Shown here one piece after another: positions 9,939-21,000 of a stretch of 64,000 nt of DNA; within the stretch, counting starts at the first letter, position 1; each line of letters starts with the position of its first letter. The notes beneath the pieces were generated by a model that was not told the origin of the DNA, searched no databases, and worked only from the letters and a program-made list of their open reading frames with translations. The stretch spans positions 1,144,348 to 1,208,347 of the forward strand of contig SCFE01000067.1 of NCBI GenBank assembly GCA_004352715.1. The letters are read 5' to 3'. The DNA comes from Hofstenia miamia. Lineage: Eukaryota; Xenacoelomorpha; Acoela. The translations under genes and the position numbers were made by a program.

Positions 9939-10938
9939 NNNNNNNNNNNNNNNNNNNNNNNNNNNNNNNNNNNNNNNNNNNNNNNNNNNNNNNNNNNNNN
10001 NNNNNNNNNNNNNNNNNNNNNNNNNNNNNNNNNNNNNNNNNNNNNNNNNNNNNNNNNNNNNNNNNNNNNNNNNNNNNNNNNNNNNNNNNNNNNNNNNNNN
10101 NNNNNNNNNNNNNNNNNNNNNNNNNNNNNNNNNNNNNNNNNNNNNNNNNNNNNNNNNNNNNNNNNNNNNNNNNNNNNNNNNNNNNNNNNNNNNNNNNNNN
10201 NNNNNNNNNNNNNNNNNNNNNNNNNNNNNNNNNNNNNNNNNNNNNNNNNNNNNNNNNNNNNNNNNNNNNNNNNNNNNNNNNNNNNNNNNNNNNNNNNNNN
10301 NNNNNNNNNNNNNNNNNNNNNNNNNNNNNNNNNNNNNNNNNNNNNNNNNNNNNNNNNNNNNNNNNNNNNNNNNNNNNNNNNNNNNNNNNNNNNNNNNNNN
10401 NNNNNNNNNNNNNNNNNNNNNNNNNNNNNNNNNNNNNNNNNNNNNNNNNNNNNNNNNNNNNNNNNNNNNNNNNNNNNNNNNNNNNNNNNNNNNNNNNNNN
10501 NNNNNNNNNNNNNNNNNNNNNNNNNNNNNNNNNNNNNNNNNNNNNNNNNNNNNNNNNNNNNNNNNNNNNNNNNNNNNNNNNNNNNNNNNNNNNNNNNNNN
10601 NNNNNNNNNNNNNNNNNNNNNNNNNNNNNNNNNNNNNNNNNNNNNNNNNNNNNNNNNNNNNNNNNNNNNNNNNNNNNNNNNNNNNNNNNNNNNNNNNNNN
10701 NNNNNNNNNNNNNNNNNNNNNNNNNNNNNNNNNNNNNNNNNNNNNNNNNNNNNNNNNNNNNNNNNNNNNNNNNNNNNNNNNNNNNNNNNNNNNNNNNNNN
10801 NNNNNNNNNNNNNNNNNNNNNNNNNNNNNNNNNNNNNNNNNNNNNNNNNNNNNNNNNNNNNNNNNNNNNNNNNNNNNNNNNNNNNNNNNNNNNNNNNNNN
10901 NNNNNNNNNNNNNNNNNNNNNNNNNNNNNNNNNNNNNN
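9939..10938. other. Assembly gap of exactly 1000 N
   Basis: The round length indicates a placeholder of unknown true size. It is flanked by repeat sequence on both sides. Long apparent ORFs across it are artefacts. Confidence 0.98.
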
Positions 10939-10997
10939 TGAGTGGTAGTTATTAACAATAATACATGGTGCAAATAGGCCAGGTGGAGGATGTTACA
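10939..10997 (+). repeat. 3' end of an element-1-type LTR, rest lost in the gap
   Basis: The 59 bases ending GATGTTACA are the near-exact inverse of 7301-7359, so an LTR of this family in the plus orientation ends at 10997. The remainder lies in the preceding gap. Confidence 0.8.
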
Positions 10998-11200
10998 CTA
11001 TAAATACATTTCAACTTAATTATTTTTGCAAGAAATTTCTGAGCTCAATAAAATTTTTTCAAATTTTACTATAATTTTGAATTTCTTTCACTAAAAATAT
11101 TCATTTGTAATAGATAAACTGTATTTTTAATTGAATTTTGGTTCAGTTATGAATGATATTTTTCCAAATATTTTTAAATGAAAAGCTCTGTCCAATTTCT

Positions 11201-11285
11201 GGTCAATGTAAATTCTGGTCAATGTAAATTCCAGTTGATATAACTTCCTTAGTCTATGTAAATTCTGGTCAAAGTAAACTCTGTA
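11201..11285. repeat. Short degenerate tandem repeat (about 16 bp unit)
   Basis: Units of the form ATTCTGGTCAATGTAA repeat three to four times with changes, just upstream of the compact LTR element. The 10998-11200 stretch before it is AT-rich with no recognisable feature. Confidence 0.6.
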
Positions 11286-11306
11286 GACCATGGTAGTTAT
11301 TACTGA

Positions 11307-12210
11307 TGTAACATCAGTTGTTAGTTGTTGTTATTTATTTGCCAGATCACATGCTTTTCATGTTGACTAGTTGTTTTCATGTTTGTAAATATTGTAAATA
11401 TGCATTGTATATAAGACACCCAACCATCTACCATCTGTAAATATAGAAATAGATTAACCATGTTCTCTTGGTCACTAGAATCACTGTTGCTCTAGTGTAT
11501 GTTCACCTCAGTGACCTTCTGCTTTGAAACTAAGTCCTCCGGCAAAGTTCTCTCTAGATTCAACCCAGTGATTCTACATGGTGACCCTGACATGATCCTG
11601 AACATGTGTCAAGTCATGAAGAATTTCCTTGTGATCTGCTGTCCAATTTGTCTGGAAGGAAAATCAATGCTGCAGTACCAAAAGATGGTTTTTCATTTTT
11701 TATTTGTTGTTTACAGTCATTTCTGGCCACAATTGGTGTATGGGATGCGTCATGCAGAACATAGGTCTGATTTTGAAGGTTCAATCTGATGTGTTGTTGT
11801 AATATGATCCCAACTGATGTGAGTTAGCCATGACTATTCCTAGTGTTGTACAGTTTGAACAAAAAATGGTCAAATTGATACATTTGGGACAAATCCTCAT
11901 CAATTGGGTACACAATGAAAATCATGGAGTCTGGCCTGGGGCATCATGTAACATCAATTGGTAGTTGTTGTTATTTATTGGCCAGATCATGTGCCTTTCA
12001 TGTTGACTAGTTGTTTTCATGTTTGTAAATATTGTAAATACACATTGTATAAAAGACACCCAAGCATCTGTAAATATAGAAATAGATTAACCATGTTCTC
12101 TTGGTCACTAGAATCACTGTTGCTCTAGTGTATGTTCACCTCAGTGACCTTCTGCTTTGACACTAAGTCCTCTGCAGAGTTCTCTCTAGATTCAACCCAG
12201 TGATTCTACA
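11307..12210 (+). mobile_element. Compact 904-bp LTR element (TRIM-like), 4-bp target duplication
   Basis: Two direct LTRs (11307-11578 and 11947-12210) begin TGTAACATC and end GATTCTACA, and differ at only a small share of positions. The element is flanked by CTGA on both sides (11303-11306 and 12211-12214). The interior is only 368 bp and holds no RT, so it must depend on proteins from another element. Right after the first LTR is a PBS, TGGTGACCCTGACATGAT. A TATA-like TATATAAG lies near 11410. The orientation is set by the PBS. It could be a miniature (TRIM) family or a deletion derivative. Confidence 0.85.
11579..11596 (+). promoter_or_regulatory. tRNA-Trp-type primer binding site
   Basis: TGGTGACCCTGACATGAT directly follows the first LTR. 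It differs at two positions from the complement of the eukaryotic tRNA-Trp 3' end as I know it, the primer used by the CsRn1-like group of Ty3/Gypsy elements. That relationship is recalled knowledge, not tested here. Confidence 0.6.
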
Positions 12211-12214
12211 CTGA

Positions 12215-13751
12215 CATGTAAACTTCAAACTGACAAATAGAATCTTAATATTGCCATATCAAAATTTGCTTACAAAATTACTAAAAAAATATGCATGAAT
12301 GAGGTAGGAAAATTAATTATATTAATTCAGTCAGCCAAAAATATATCATATGCACATAAACATAATTTTTGAATATTTTTTATGAATTTGAATTTATATT
12401 CTAACATTCAGCCTAGATTACAACTTATTAAGCAACAATTTTTTTTTAAAGTAAACGACAATATTTTGACATCTCTTTTCAATCAAAATCAATGTACACC
12501 TCATTCATGCATATTTTTCCAAGAAGTTTTGCTATGTCAATGTCAAGGTTCTATATGTCATCTTGAAGAAAAGCACTAACTAAAAAAAGCAATTACAACA
12601 AAATATTCACACAATGTATATGATTATCTTTTAATATGAATTGCAATGGTGGGAACATTTAGATTTGGCTATAAATGTGAATGATGGCTAAAGGGGAAAT
12701 TCACAACTAATTTTAAGATTAATCAGATCCCTAGCCATAACATAGACCCATAATTTGATGAATTTGCTGACTTAGTAAGAAGCAAACTTTTATAAGCTTT
12801 TCTATTGACTCATAAAAGTTTAAGTAATGAAAACTTTTTCAGAGAATAGAATTGATGAGTTAGCATGATATTGAGCTGATTTGCCTAAATTAAGGGCTGT
12901 TACTTTTGAAACACAATCAATCTTATTCATTGAAAATGTGTGTCAAAATTGTCCTTTGCAGATATTTTTGTAAGATAGGCTTCCATTTAGACATTAGCTT
13001 GTTGTGAAAAATGTACAAACCTAATATAGTGACACTTTGGTGCAGCTGTGTAATCTACATCACTTCTTACATTTTATTTGGAAATTCACATTAATTGATT
13101 TTGAATTAATTCAACAGTTTGCCCATTTGTGTCTTATTTACAGAGGTTTACACAAAATTTCATGCTGTTTCCAAAATATATTGAGCCATTCTCAAAGACT
13201 TTTCTTAACTTAAGCAATTTATTGTTGTTTTAGTGAAATAGATTAATTCTGGTTTCAGAAACCTATGATCAATTAGAGCTATAAGATGTCTACAATAGAT
13301 GTGCATATAATAAGCACATGAAAATATTCCAAATCCTTCTTAAAAACAATTTAGAATAAAGCTAGTTAAATGCAACCATATTAAGAATCAAAGTACAATA
13401 AGTAACAAGGTTTATTGCCAAATCTACATGAGCATTAGCAAGAGGGATATGTGAGATTTTAAAATCAGTTTAAGAATGTGAGAATGAACCAACATTTGAA
13501 ATTATTGTCAATAAAAGTGAAGCAAAGATGGACTAATCATTAAAAGCTTTCTATAAATACAAAAATAATTTCTCAAAACAATTAAGCTCAAATATAATTT
13601 ATCAACATTGTGGAAACTAAATTATGAATGAAGAAGCTGGTATTATGCATGGTTTATAGGGAATATTGCCATTTGACCTGAACCTAGATGCAGCATACAT
13701 GTCACATATATCTGATAAATTTAGAATAGGGTACCTGTACAAAACTTTTAC
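12215..13751. other. AT-rich intergenic DNA, nothing recognised
   Basis: All frames are short and full of stops. I see no repeat ends, RNA gene or protein similarity. Confidence 0.6.
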
Positions 13752-14758
13752 AAACACCCTTTGTAGCGAACCCCAGCATGGCACAATAATCAAGAGGTGA
13801 AAATTTCAATTAATATATGTGAAAAAATTTTTATATATGAGCAAACAAATATTCAATGTATGTATGATAGTTTCTAGCAGGTTAATATTGTGCTAGTAGT
13901 ATTGACTGATCAAATAAGAAATTCCAAATTCAGTAAAAATATTTATGTTTTTATTGATATAGTGTATGCATTACATTTGAGGATGCTATAATTTTTACTA
14001 TGCCTTCATATTTTAGATACTCTTAGAGATTCACTCAGTTGTTCAAATTTCAAATAAAACATCAATGTGTATTGAAACAATTACCAAATTTATTTCCATT
14101 TTACAATGCTAGTATTTCTATTCTATAATTTTCCTATATTAAATGCTTTCAAGATGTTGTTTAGAATAATATTTGCACTAACTAATACTAATAAAAAGTT
14201 TATAATGATAATGTTGAAAAGTAATAAATACAAGTAAGTTTCTCAACCTAAATGTTTATGTGGGTTTCAGGAACTAGCCCTACACCAAACACCACTCATT
14301 ATTGTAGAGTCACTCAGGGCCTTTATTTTTTTTTATTTGATCTTAGGCACTCTCCAATTAATTTGGTGCAATTTAGTTTAGTGATTTTATTAATCTGTGA
14401 TCTTTTCAAACTTAAGATTCAAATTTAGTAATTGTCCCCTTGAGCTTTAGATTATGTGCAATTGCTCAGCTAATTTGCAAGGGAAACAAGCTAACTTTTG
14501 TAAAACAGTAAATATTTACCTTTTCTTGTAATAAATAGGGAACTCAATGTAATCAAATGTCAACTAAAATTTTGTTCTCACTGGAAAACATTTGCTCTTC
14601 TACTATTCTATCACTAACTAACCTTTTTAGCTTTGGTATGAATTTTATAATAATGCAATTGTAAGATCCAGTGATAATGTAGGAGGAACTCCACTGTGCC
14701 TGGGGCAATAACTCACTCCATGACAGATGTGAGCCCATATTGTGGTTGCTTTAGGCTA
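13752..14758 (+). mobile_element. 3' end of a Gypsy element-2 family copy (copy A)
   Basis: This stretch matches 23700-24706 with only a handful of differences over about 1 kb. It contains the very end of the third ORF (weakly matched), about 530 bases of 3' untranslated DNA, and from 14303 an LTR starting TGTAGAGTCACTCAGGGCC. It runs into a 244-N gap at 14759. It is thus a 5'-truncated second copy, or one half of a duplicated or misassembled segment. Confidence 0.8.
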
Positions 14759-15002
14759 NNNNNNNNNNNNNNNNNNNNNNNNNNNNNNNNNNNNNNNNNN
14801 NNNNNNNNNNNNNNNNNNNNNNNNNNNNNNNNNNNNNNNNNNNNNNNNNNNNNNNNNNNNNNNNNNNNNNNNNNNNNNNNNNNNNNNNNNNNNNNNNNNN
14901 NNNNNNNNNNNNNNNNNNNNNNNNNNNNNNNNNNNNNNNNNNNNNNNNNNNNNNNNNNNNNNNNNNNNNNNNNNNNNNNNNNNNNNNNNNNNNNNNNNNN
15001 NN
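14759..15002. other. Assembly gap, 244 N
   Basis: The gap falls inside the copy-A LTR. Going by the intact LTR at 24252-25138, about 430 more bases would be needed, so the gap size or the join is not exact. Confidence 0.95.
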
Positions 15003-15609
15003 ATCATAAAATGGGAAGACACTTATTAATGTCAATCTTTGATAATTCTGACCTTAAAAATAATGAAAATAATGAATGTGTTTTAGATTATATTTGGCAC
15101 AAAGTTAGAAACAAATGAGGATTTAAGAGATACACAAGAGATATTTTATGAACTGAGCTGTATAAATTTGTATTAAATTCTCCAATGATATCTTCAAATG
15201 AATTAGTGAACTTGCTTAAAGCTTGTCATAAAAATGTTAGCATTCATGCTTTTGACTCAATGTATAGACAGTTTATTTCATATACACCTAATTCCTCAGA
15301 CATAGCATTAGTGAATATTGTGAAAGATAATCATTTATTTCCAATTTCAGAGAAGGATTTAAAATTGACTGCATCAAAAGCTAATCAAAGGGGGTACTGA
15401 TAACATTTTAAAATATATGAAAGTCTTAAAATGGTCAAATAAGCATGAGAAAATTATAAAACTAAGTTAGTTGGAAGATCTTAGCATATTAAACAAATGA
15501 ATTTCGTTATTGTATTACCTGAATATGTTAGTATTGTGGAGGCTCTGCAATTCTATACAGAAACTTTTTGTTACTACATAGATTATATCCATTGGAATAA
15601 CAGAGGTAT
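15003..15609 (+). pseudogene. Fragment resembling a protein-primed family B DNA polymerase
   Basis: Several plus-strand frames read as one eroded protein, with stops at about 15115 and 15150 and frameshifts after 15400. Recognisable blocks are SIHAFDSMYRQF, VKDNHLFPI and a tail with CYYIDYIHWNNRGI. This pattern recalls the N-terminal to middle region of pPolB enzymes of Polinton/Maverick elements and related animal dsDNA viruses. The catalytic DTD motif region is not present, so the identification rests on pattern memory only. The piece is truncated by the gap on the left and by the element-2 LTR at 15610 on the right. It is clearly non-functional. Confidence 0.4.
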
Positions 15610-15897
15610 TATAGAGTCACTCAGGGCCTTTCTTTTATTTTTATTTAATCTTAGGCACCCTCCAATTAATTTGGTGCTATTTAGTTTAGTGATTTTATTA
15701 ATTTGTGATCTTTTTGAACTTAAGATTCAAATTTAGTAATTGTCCCCTTGAGCTTTAGATTATGTGTAATTGCTCAGTTAATTTGTGAGGGAAACAACTT
15801 AACTTTTGTAAAATGTTAAATATTTACTTTTGTAATAAACTTGTAATAAATATGGAACACAATGTAATCAAACATCAAATAAATTTTGTGTGCACTG
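15610..15897 (+). repeat. 5' LTR of element 2, truncated
   Basis: It aligns with the first 290 bases of the LTR at 24252 (starting TATAGAGTC, with the second base changed) up to a CACTGG motif, then diverges abruptly. About 600 bases of LTR, and any recognisable PBS, are missing before Gag begins, so a deletion or recombination removed them. Confidence 0.75.
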
Positions 15898-16035
15898 GCA
15901 GCTTGGATGCTGTCCCTCACACCACTGGACTTAATTCTGTTGTTGTTTTACCAAACCTGTTTCTGGTATATCTACACCCTCTGAAATTTTGTTGCAAGAG
16001 ACCCCCTTCCTGCCACCCTGTCTAATCTGTTTCTT

Positions 16036-17470
16036 TTGTATACACCACTGTTGCCTCTTTCTGAGTTGCCAACACCTGAAGTTCAACAGCTCAGAGAAGC
16101 CCTTGCTGAACAGATCTCACTGTGCCATTCCTGTGAAGCCCATTTTGATGCCTTACAAGCTGAAATGAGACAACAAGCCACTGCTGCCTGGCAGTGTGAG
16201 AGATGCCTGCTCAACTCAATCTCAGCCTTGTAGATGCAAATTCAGGAATCAATCCCACATTCCCTTCCAACTTCCCCAGAAGAACCTGAGTATGTGACCC
16301 ATGCTCTTTTGGACAAGGCTCTTGATGCTCTCTCAGAAAGGTTCTCAATGGTGATCTCACAGACAATGTCTGCCCACCTTTCTCATGCTTTGTCACACCT
16401 ACTCCATCCCCTGTGATGCCACCATTTGTTACCCCCATTACCTCTTTTACAGTAGAGCACCTACCTTCACTCAGTCTACCATTTCTCAAGTCACATTGCT
16501 AACTACAGTAGCTACCCCAAGCTCTTGTACCCCAAGTGTAACAGTTGTGCCTTTGGCACCTGTAAATGTCACAGTTACCCCAACTACTACAATTGTTTCA
16601 CCTTCTCCTCCAAGTGACCCTATCGGGTCTACAATGACTCACTGGCCATGCTTCACTCAATCCATTTTGCCAACCAAAGCACTGGGGCACAAACAATCAA
16701 ATCTTTTCAATCAACACTCAGAATTGCCTAAATTCACTGGTAAGATAGATGAAATTTCACAGTTGTTCAACAAGTGGCTCTTTCTTTTCAAGCTTACAAT
16801 GAAGCAGTATAAAACCACTCAAGATGCCACTGCAGCACAATTTCCCATGTTCCTTCAAGGCCTTGCATACAATCAGTACATGATGCTGGACAGGGAAGTT
16901 AAGACAAATTATCAGTTACTCATTGGTCACTTTGAGGACACTAAAAAGTGCCTCACATCAAGCAGCAATATAAGATGCTTTTATGTGATCTTTCCTTCAA
17001 GAAGGGAGACAATGTGAGGACCTACATAATTCAAGTTGATAGAATCTTTCACCTCAACAAGCTAACTCCAGAATACTTGAGACACAATCTCTTCTCATAC
17101 ATTTGTTGGGGATTTCCTTCTACCATCAGAAGCTGCCTCAAGCTTAAATGTGACCTGGAAGATGATCTGAACTCTATTATTAAGAAGGCAATTAGCATTG
17201 TTTATATGCTACAGAATACAATGTGCATCAAGAGAGATGCTGGTGACCTAAAGACAGGTCAAACTACTCTGAAATCTTTAACCTCTTCAAGTTCTGCTAC
17301 AGTGCAGAAGAAGACAGATAGTGAAAGACAGTCAGCTAACTTTCACACTCAGAGTGGGGGCAGTTATCTGCCTAATTGTAGATAGGGATGGTATCATCAT
17401 TGATAAGCCATCCATTGAAGTGTGCACTCCTGACACCCCAGTGGAGTCTGTCAACCACTTAAATTAGTTG
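16036..17470 (+). pseudogene. Gag of element 2, no zinc knuckle left
   Basis: Three frames together cover Gag: 16036-16416 (Glu/Ala-rich helical N-terminus with one stop), 16385-17017 (a Thr/Ser/Pro-rich stretch and then the capsid core with LPKFTGKIDE, KWLFLFKLTMKQ, LQGLAYNQYMMLD) and 16948-17385 (NVRTYIIQVDRIF, KLKCDLEDDLNSII). The core blocks align with element 1 Gag. Where element 1 has its CCHC knuckle, about 17330-17380, no Cys-His pattern is seen in any frame, so it was deleted or destroyed. Non-functional. Confidence 0.85.
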
Positions 17471-17472
17471 GA

Positions 17473-17930
17473 GTGCTGCCTCCTGAAAACTGTGCAATTG
17501 ATGTTTTGGTAATAACTTTGTTGCTATGCACTAACATTATCCCCATGGACGTGAATGGATTGCTGATTAATGCTACCATTGATACAGGAACCTCTGTATC
17601 CATCATAAGTGATACCTGTTGCAAAAAGCTTTGCTTACATAGAGAAGATTTGCTGCCTTCCACTGCCTGTTTGTTGGACACTTTGGGGAACACTATTTCA
17701 CTGAAGAACCAGATCAACAACTTTGAGTTGCACATCCATCAAGAATGCTTCTGAGTGGACCTTATTGTGGTTTACACCTGCAATCAGCCTCTGCCATATG
17801 ATGTCATTCTAGGAAATGACTTCCTTGAGAGGAATGCATGCATAATCAATTATGGAACCAACACTCTCTCTATTTGTGAAAGTGAGCCACAGGAAGAGCT
17901 TACTGCCATTTGTAACAAAAAATCTTGTTA
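17473..17930 (+). pseudogene. Retropepsin of element 2
   Basis: The first ORF (17473-17754) carries ATIDTGTSVSII, the aspartic protease active site. After a stop at 17752-17754 the same frame continues with VILGNDFLERNA, the second hallmark, up to about 17930. Element 1 has the same two blocks at similar spacing. The in-frame stop disables it. Confidence 0.85.
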
Positions 17931-18419
17931 ACTTTAACTGATACTATCATCATGGAACCATGGCACTGGCGACAAGTTGCTGTCTCTACAAGCTCTCCTT
18001 ATGAGGGGGACATCATGATCTTAGGACAAAGAGGAAAACAACTTCGTGTTCTACATCTCTCTCTGTAACTTTGTCATGTCTCTCATGGAAAGACTTATGT
18101 TACTGTGCTCAATAGTTCCACACTCCTGATCTGAATGGATCCTACAAAGCTATCCACCATTGCAATGCTGGTCCAACTCAAACTCAAAGCTGCAGCCTGT
18201 CTGCCTGTTCTTACTGCAATTCACAATCTAAGTGAACCAAGTGATCCAGTCTGGATCCCAACTGTAAATGAGAGAACTCATGGACACCTGAGTCCACAAG
18301 AATGTTAGGCACTCTCTGCCCTCTTGTGCCAGCATCACAATGTGTTTAATTATGGATCAATTAGTGTTGGAAAGGCTTTTGGGGAATAACATGCCATCAA
18401 AACCAAGAGTGATCACCAA

Positions 18420-19080
18420 AAATTCATTTGCCAGTTCAAAGGGTATCTGAGAACTTAAGAGTGGGGTATGAACAGATCCTTTGCGATCTTATTGAAAGTG
18501 GGATCATACAGAACAGTAATAGTCTGTATCCTGCACCTATGGTGTTTATTCACCAAAGCAAGAAGTACCACCTCTGCATTGACTTTCAATGATTAAATGA
18601 TATCAAAGTCAAGGATGTGCATCCATTACCTCACATCAAGGATCTTCTATATGATGCCAGCAAGTACAAGTTATTTTCATGCTTGGATCTCTGTAAAGCC
18701 TATTGGAAGATACCAATGAAGCCAGTCTACATCCCGAAAACTGCTTTTATTACACTGTACAGCCTTTTCAAGTGGAAATACATGGCCTTCAGGCTTTGTA
18801 ATGCTCCAGCTACATTTCAGCATTATGTCACAAGTGTATTAAAGAATGGGGCTAACATTCTTGAACCTGGGATCACTGCATACATGGATGATATTCTCGT
18901 TGCTGAACACACATTCTCTGATCACTTAGATAAGTTGGGTAACACTCTCAAGATCCTGTACAACTCCAGACTCCAGGTAAATGGAAACAAATGTTCATTC
19001 ATTTTGCCATGAGTTACCTTCTTAGGAAGAGTGATTGAACCCGGGAGAATATCTATTAAGAACAATGCAAAGGACCATCT
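18420..19080 (+). pseudogene. Reverse transcriptase of element 2
   Basis: The 131-codon ORF at 18617-19012 has motif A (FSCLDLCKAYWKI), the FRLCNAPATFQ block and the catalytic box YMDD. Upstream, 18420-18616 reads as RT fingers only with frameshifts (a CIDFQ-like block near 18575-18590). Downstream, after a stop, VTFLGRVIEPGRI is the conserved block following the palm. The site residues are present, but the gene is broken on both sides. Confidence 0.88.
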
Positions 19081-19084
19081 CAAT

Positions 19085-19680
19085 TGTATTGAGACTCCAT
19101 GCTCTCACAAGGACGTCCAACACTTGATGGGCTTTCCTTCATCTCTGACCTAGCCAATCAAACCAAGCATATATCTAATTTACTTCAAAAAACACTGAAT
19201 TTTTTGGACCTGGGCTGAACAGGAAGAGCTGGATGCTGTGAAGTGCATGCTCAGACGGATGCCCAGTCTGAACATGCCAGACTACATGAAGGAATTTATC
19301 ATCAATTGCAACACAAGTTCAGTCACCATCAGTGGTGTGCTCAGTCAAAAGATCAATGCCCAGTACCATATTTTAGCCAGAAGCTCCACAATGCTGACCT
19401 AAATTATACAGCAACAAAGTCTGAAATGCTAGTGCTTGTTGAGAGTCTGAAGAAGTTTTGATTCTTCATCTTAGGTCGCCAATTCATTGTTTGTACTGAC
19501 AACTCTGCACTAGCATGGCCTAAGAAATTCTCTGGTGACAAGTCAAACATTGTTGCCTGATGGTTGGAATACCTCAATGATTTCACCTTTACCATCACTC
19601 ATTGTCCAGGGAGATTACATCTCAACACTGATTATTTCACCACTCTGCCAAGTTTGAGAGAGACCTGCAAAGCTGCTGGG
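19085..19680 (+). pseudogene. RT thumb and RNase H of element 2, active site damaged
   Basis: Several frames are needed. The first acidic block reads FIINCNTSS where element 1 has FILDCDAS, so both aspartates have become asparagine. The second block is KSEMLVLVESLKKF and the third is CTDNSALAW. Frameshifts near 19360 and stops after KKF and at 19558 break the chain. The family's block after RNase H (HCPGRLHLNTDYF) follows near 19600. Confidence 0.82.
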
Positions 19681-19759
19681 TGAGAAAACTCCATTTGGAT
19701 TCATCTCCACATGTGAGTACAAGCTCCTCCCTGATATCAACGCAGATCAGAATGGGAAA

Positions 19760-20880
19760 GCAATCCTCCCCATTATGGTGAAAGAGGAGATCTTGAAAAG
19801 GAGATTGCCACCCATCAATTACACAACAAGGTTTTGTCTGAAATCATCTTTAAAGTCAAGAACACGGACTGTGCTATCAGCAAGTTCACCAAGAGATACT
19901 TCTAACATTATTATTAGAAGCTTACTGAAGCTGGACTCCTCTATGTGCACAGTCAGAACAATTGTCTGGCAATTCCAGAGAATTTCAAGTGAGATCTTGT
20001 CCAGAAGATCCATGAACGCAGTCATCTTGGGATTATCAAAATGGAGAGAACCTTTAATGCTTGTTACATTACCATCAGTATTAGAGCTACTGTGCAAGAT
20101 GTGGTTGATAGGTGTGAAGAATGCCTGCTTCAAGGAGCTGGACACTTTCTGGAGCAGAGAGCCAAGCTCCATAGTCAGGTTGCCAAAAGAATGAATGAAG
20201 TGGTCCACATGGACATCAAAATACTGTCAAGGGATGAGTAAGTATTTCAATACCTGTTGGTCTTGATAGATCATTTTACTAAATATGCAAAACTTATTCC
20301 TCTTGACAATACCACTGCCAAAGTCATTGGCAAAAGGATCTTATAAGAATGGATTTTTAAACTTGGGCCTATAGAGCATTTGGTTTCTGACTGTGGTCCT
20401 CAGTTTGTGAACACCTTAATGTCCACTCTTATGAAGGAACTTGAGATCATACACAATTTTACCACTGCTTACCATCTGGAGCCAAATGGCATCATCAAGC
20501 AACTGAACCACACTGTCATTAAACTGATCAGAGTTGTTTTAGCCCATGCTGCCAGTCAAAATTGGAGACACGTCATAAAAGCAGTCAAATTCTTTTACAA
20601 TACCACCATTCACTCCACCACCAAAGTGAGCCCTTTTAAAGCCATGTTTGGCCACAAAGTGAGCACTCCCCTGTCTATCATGTTTCCAGACTACAATGAA
20701 CCAACCTTGGAGAATTTTGTGAAACAGATGCTGAAGGAATTCCAGGAGGTGCATCTCTCTATCTGCTGGAATACCAATCAGTCTGTTATTCACCAGAAAA
20801 GAAACTTCGACAAAAAGCTGTACAGCAAACCTCATAAAAACAGAGTTCTGTATTTGCTTATTTTCCTTGTCAGGTTACTG
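19760..20880 (+). pseudogene. Integrase of element 2 (catalytic Glu replaced by Lys)
   Basis: The zinc-binding region HERSHLG...CEECL lies at about 20010-20130 and the first aspartate is in VHMDIKIL. The second is in VSDCGPQF, intact here and lost in element 1. The third position reads GIIKQLN where GAVERLN is expected; the Lys codon is AAG at 20497-20499. In-frame stops occur at about 20239 and 20344. The stretch after the core (FYNTTIHSTTKVSPFKAMFG) matches element 1. Non-functional. Confidence 0.88.
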
Positions 20881-20884
20881 ATGC

Positions 20885-21000
20885 TAACCATGCCACTAAT
20901 TGGCAAGGACCTTTTAAAATAGATAAAGTATTAGCTCACCACCAGTACTTATTAGATAATGGTAAAGTTGCCATTTTCAGCCACTTAGACAAATGATTAA
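20885..21000 (+). pseudogene. GPY/F-like module at the integrase C-terminus
   Basis: After a frameshift the plus strand reads NWQGPFKIDKVLAHHQYLL and then VAIFSHLDK. This corresponds to the GPY/F module found at the C-terminus of many Ty3/Gypsy integrases. The acidic ORF at 20993-21367 that follows may be the Pol tail. Confidence 0.6.

Noticed and set aside
9837-10973. ORFs of 345-372 residues over 9939-10938
   Set aside because: They consist almost wholly of unknown residues across a 1000-N placeholder gap.
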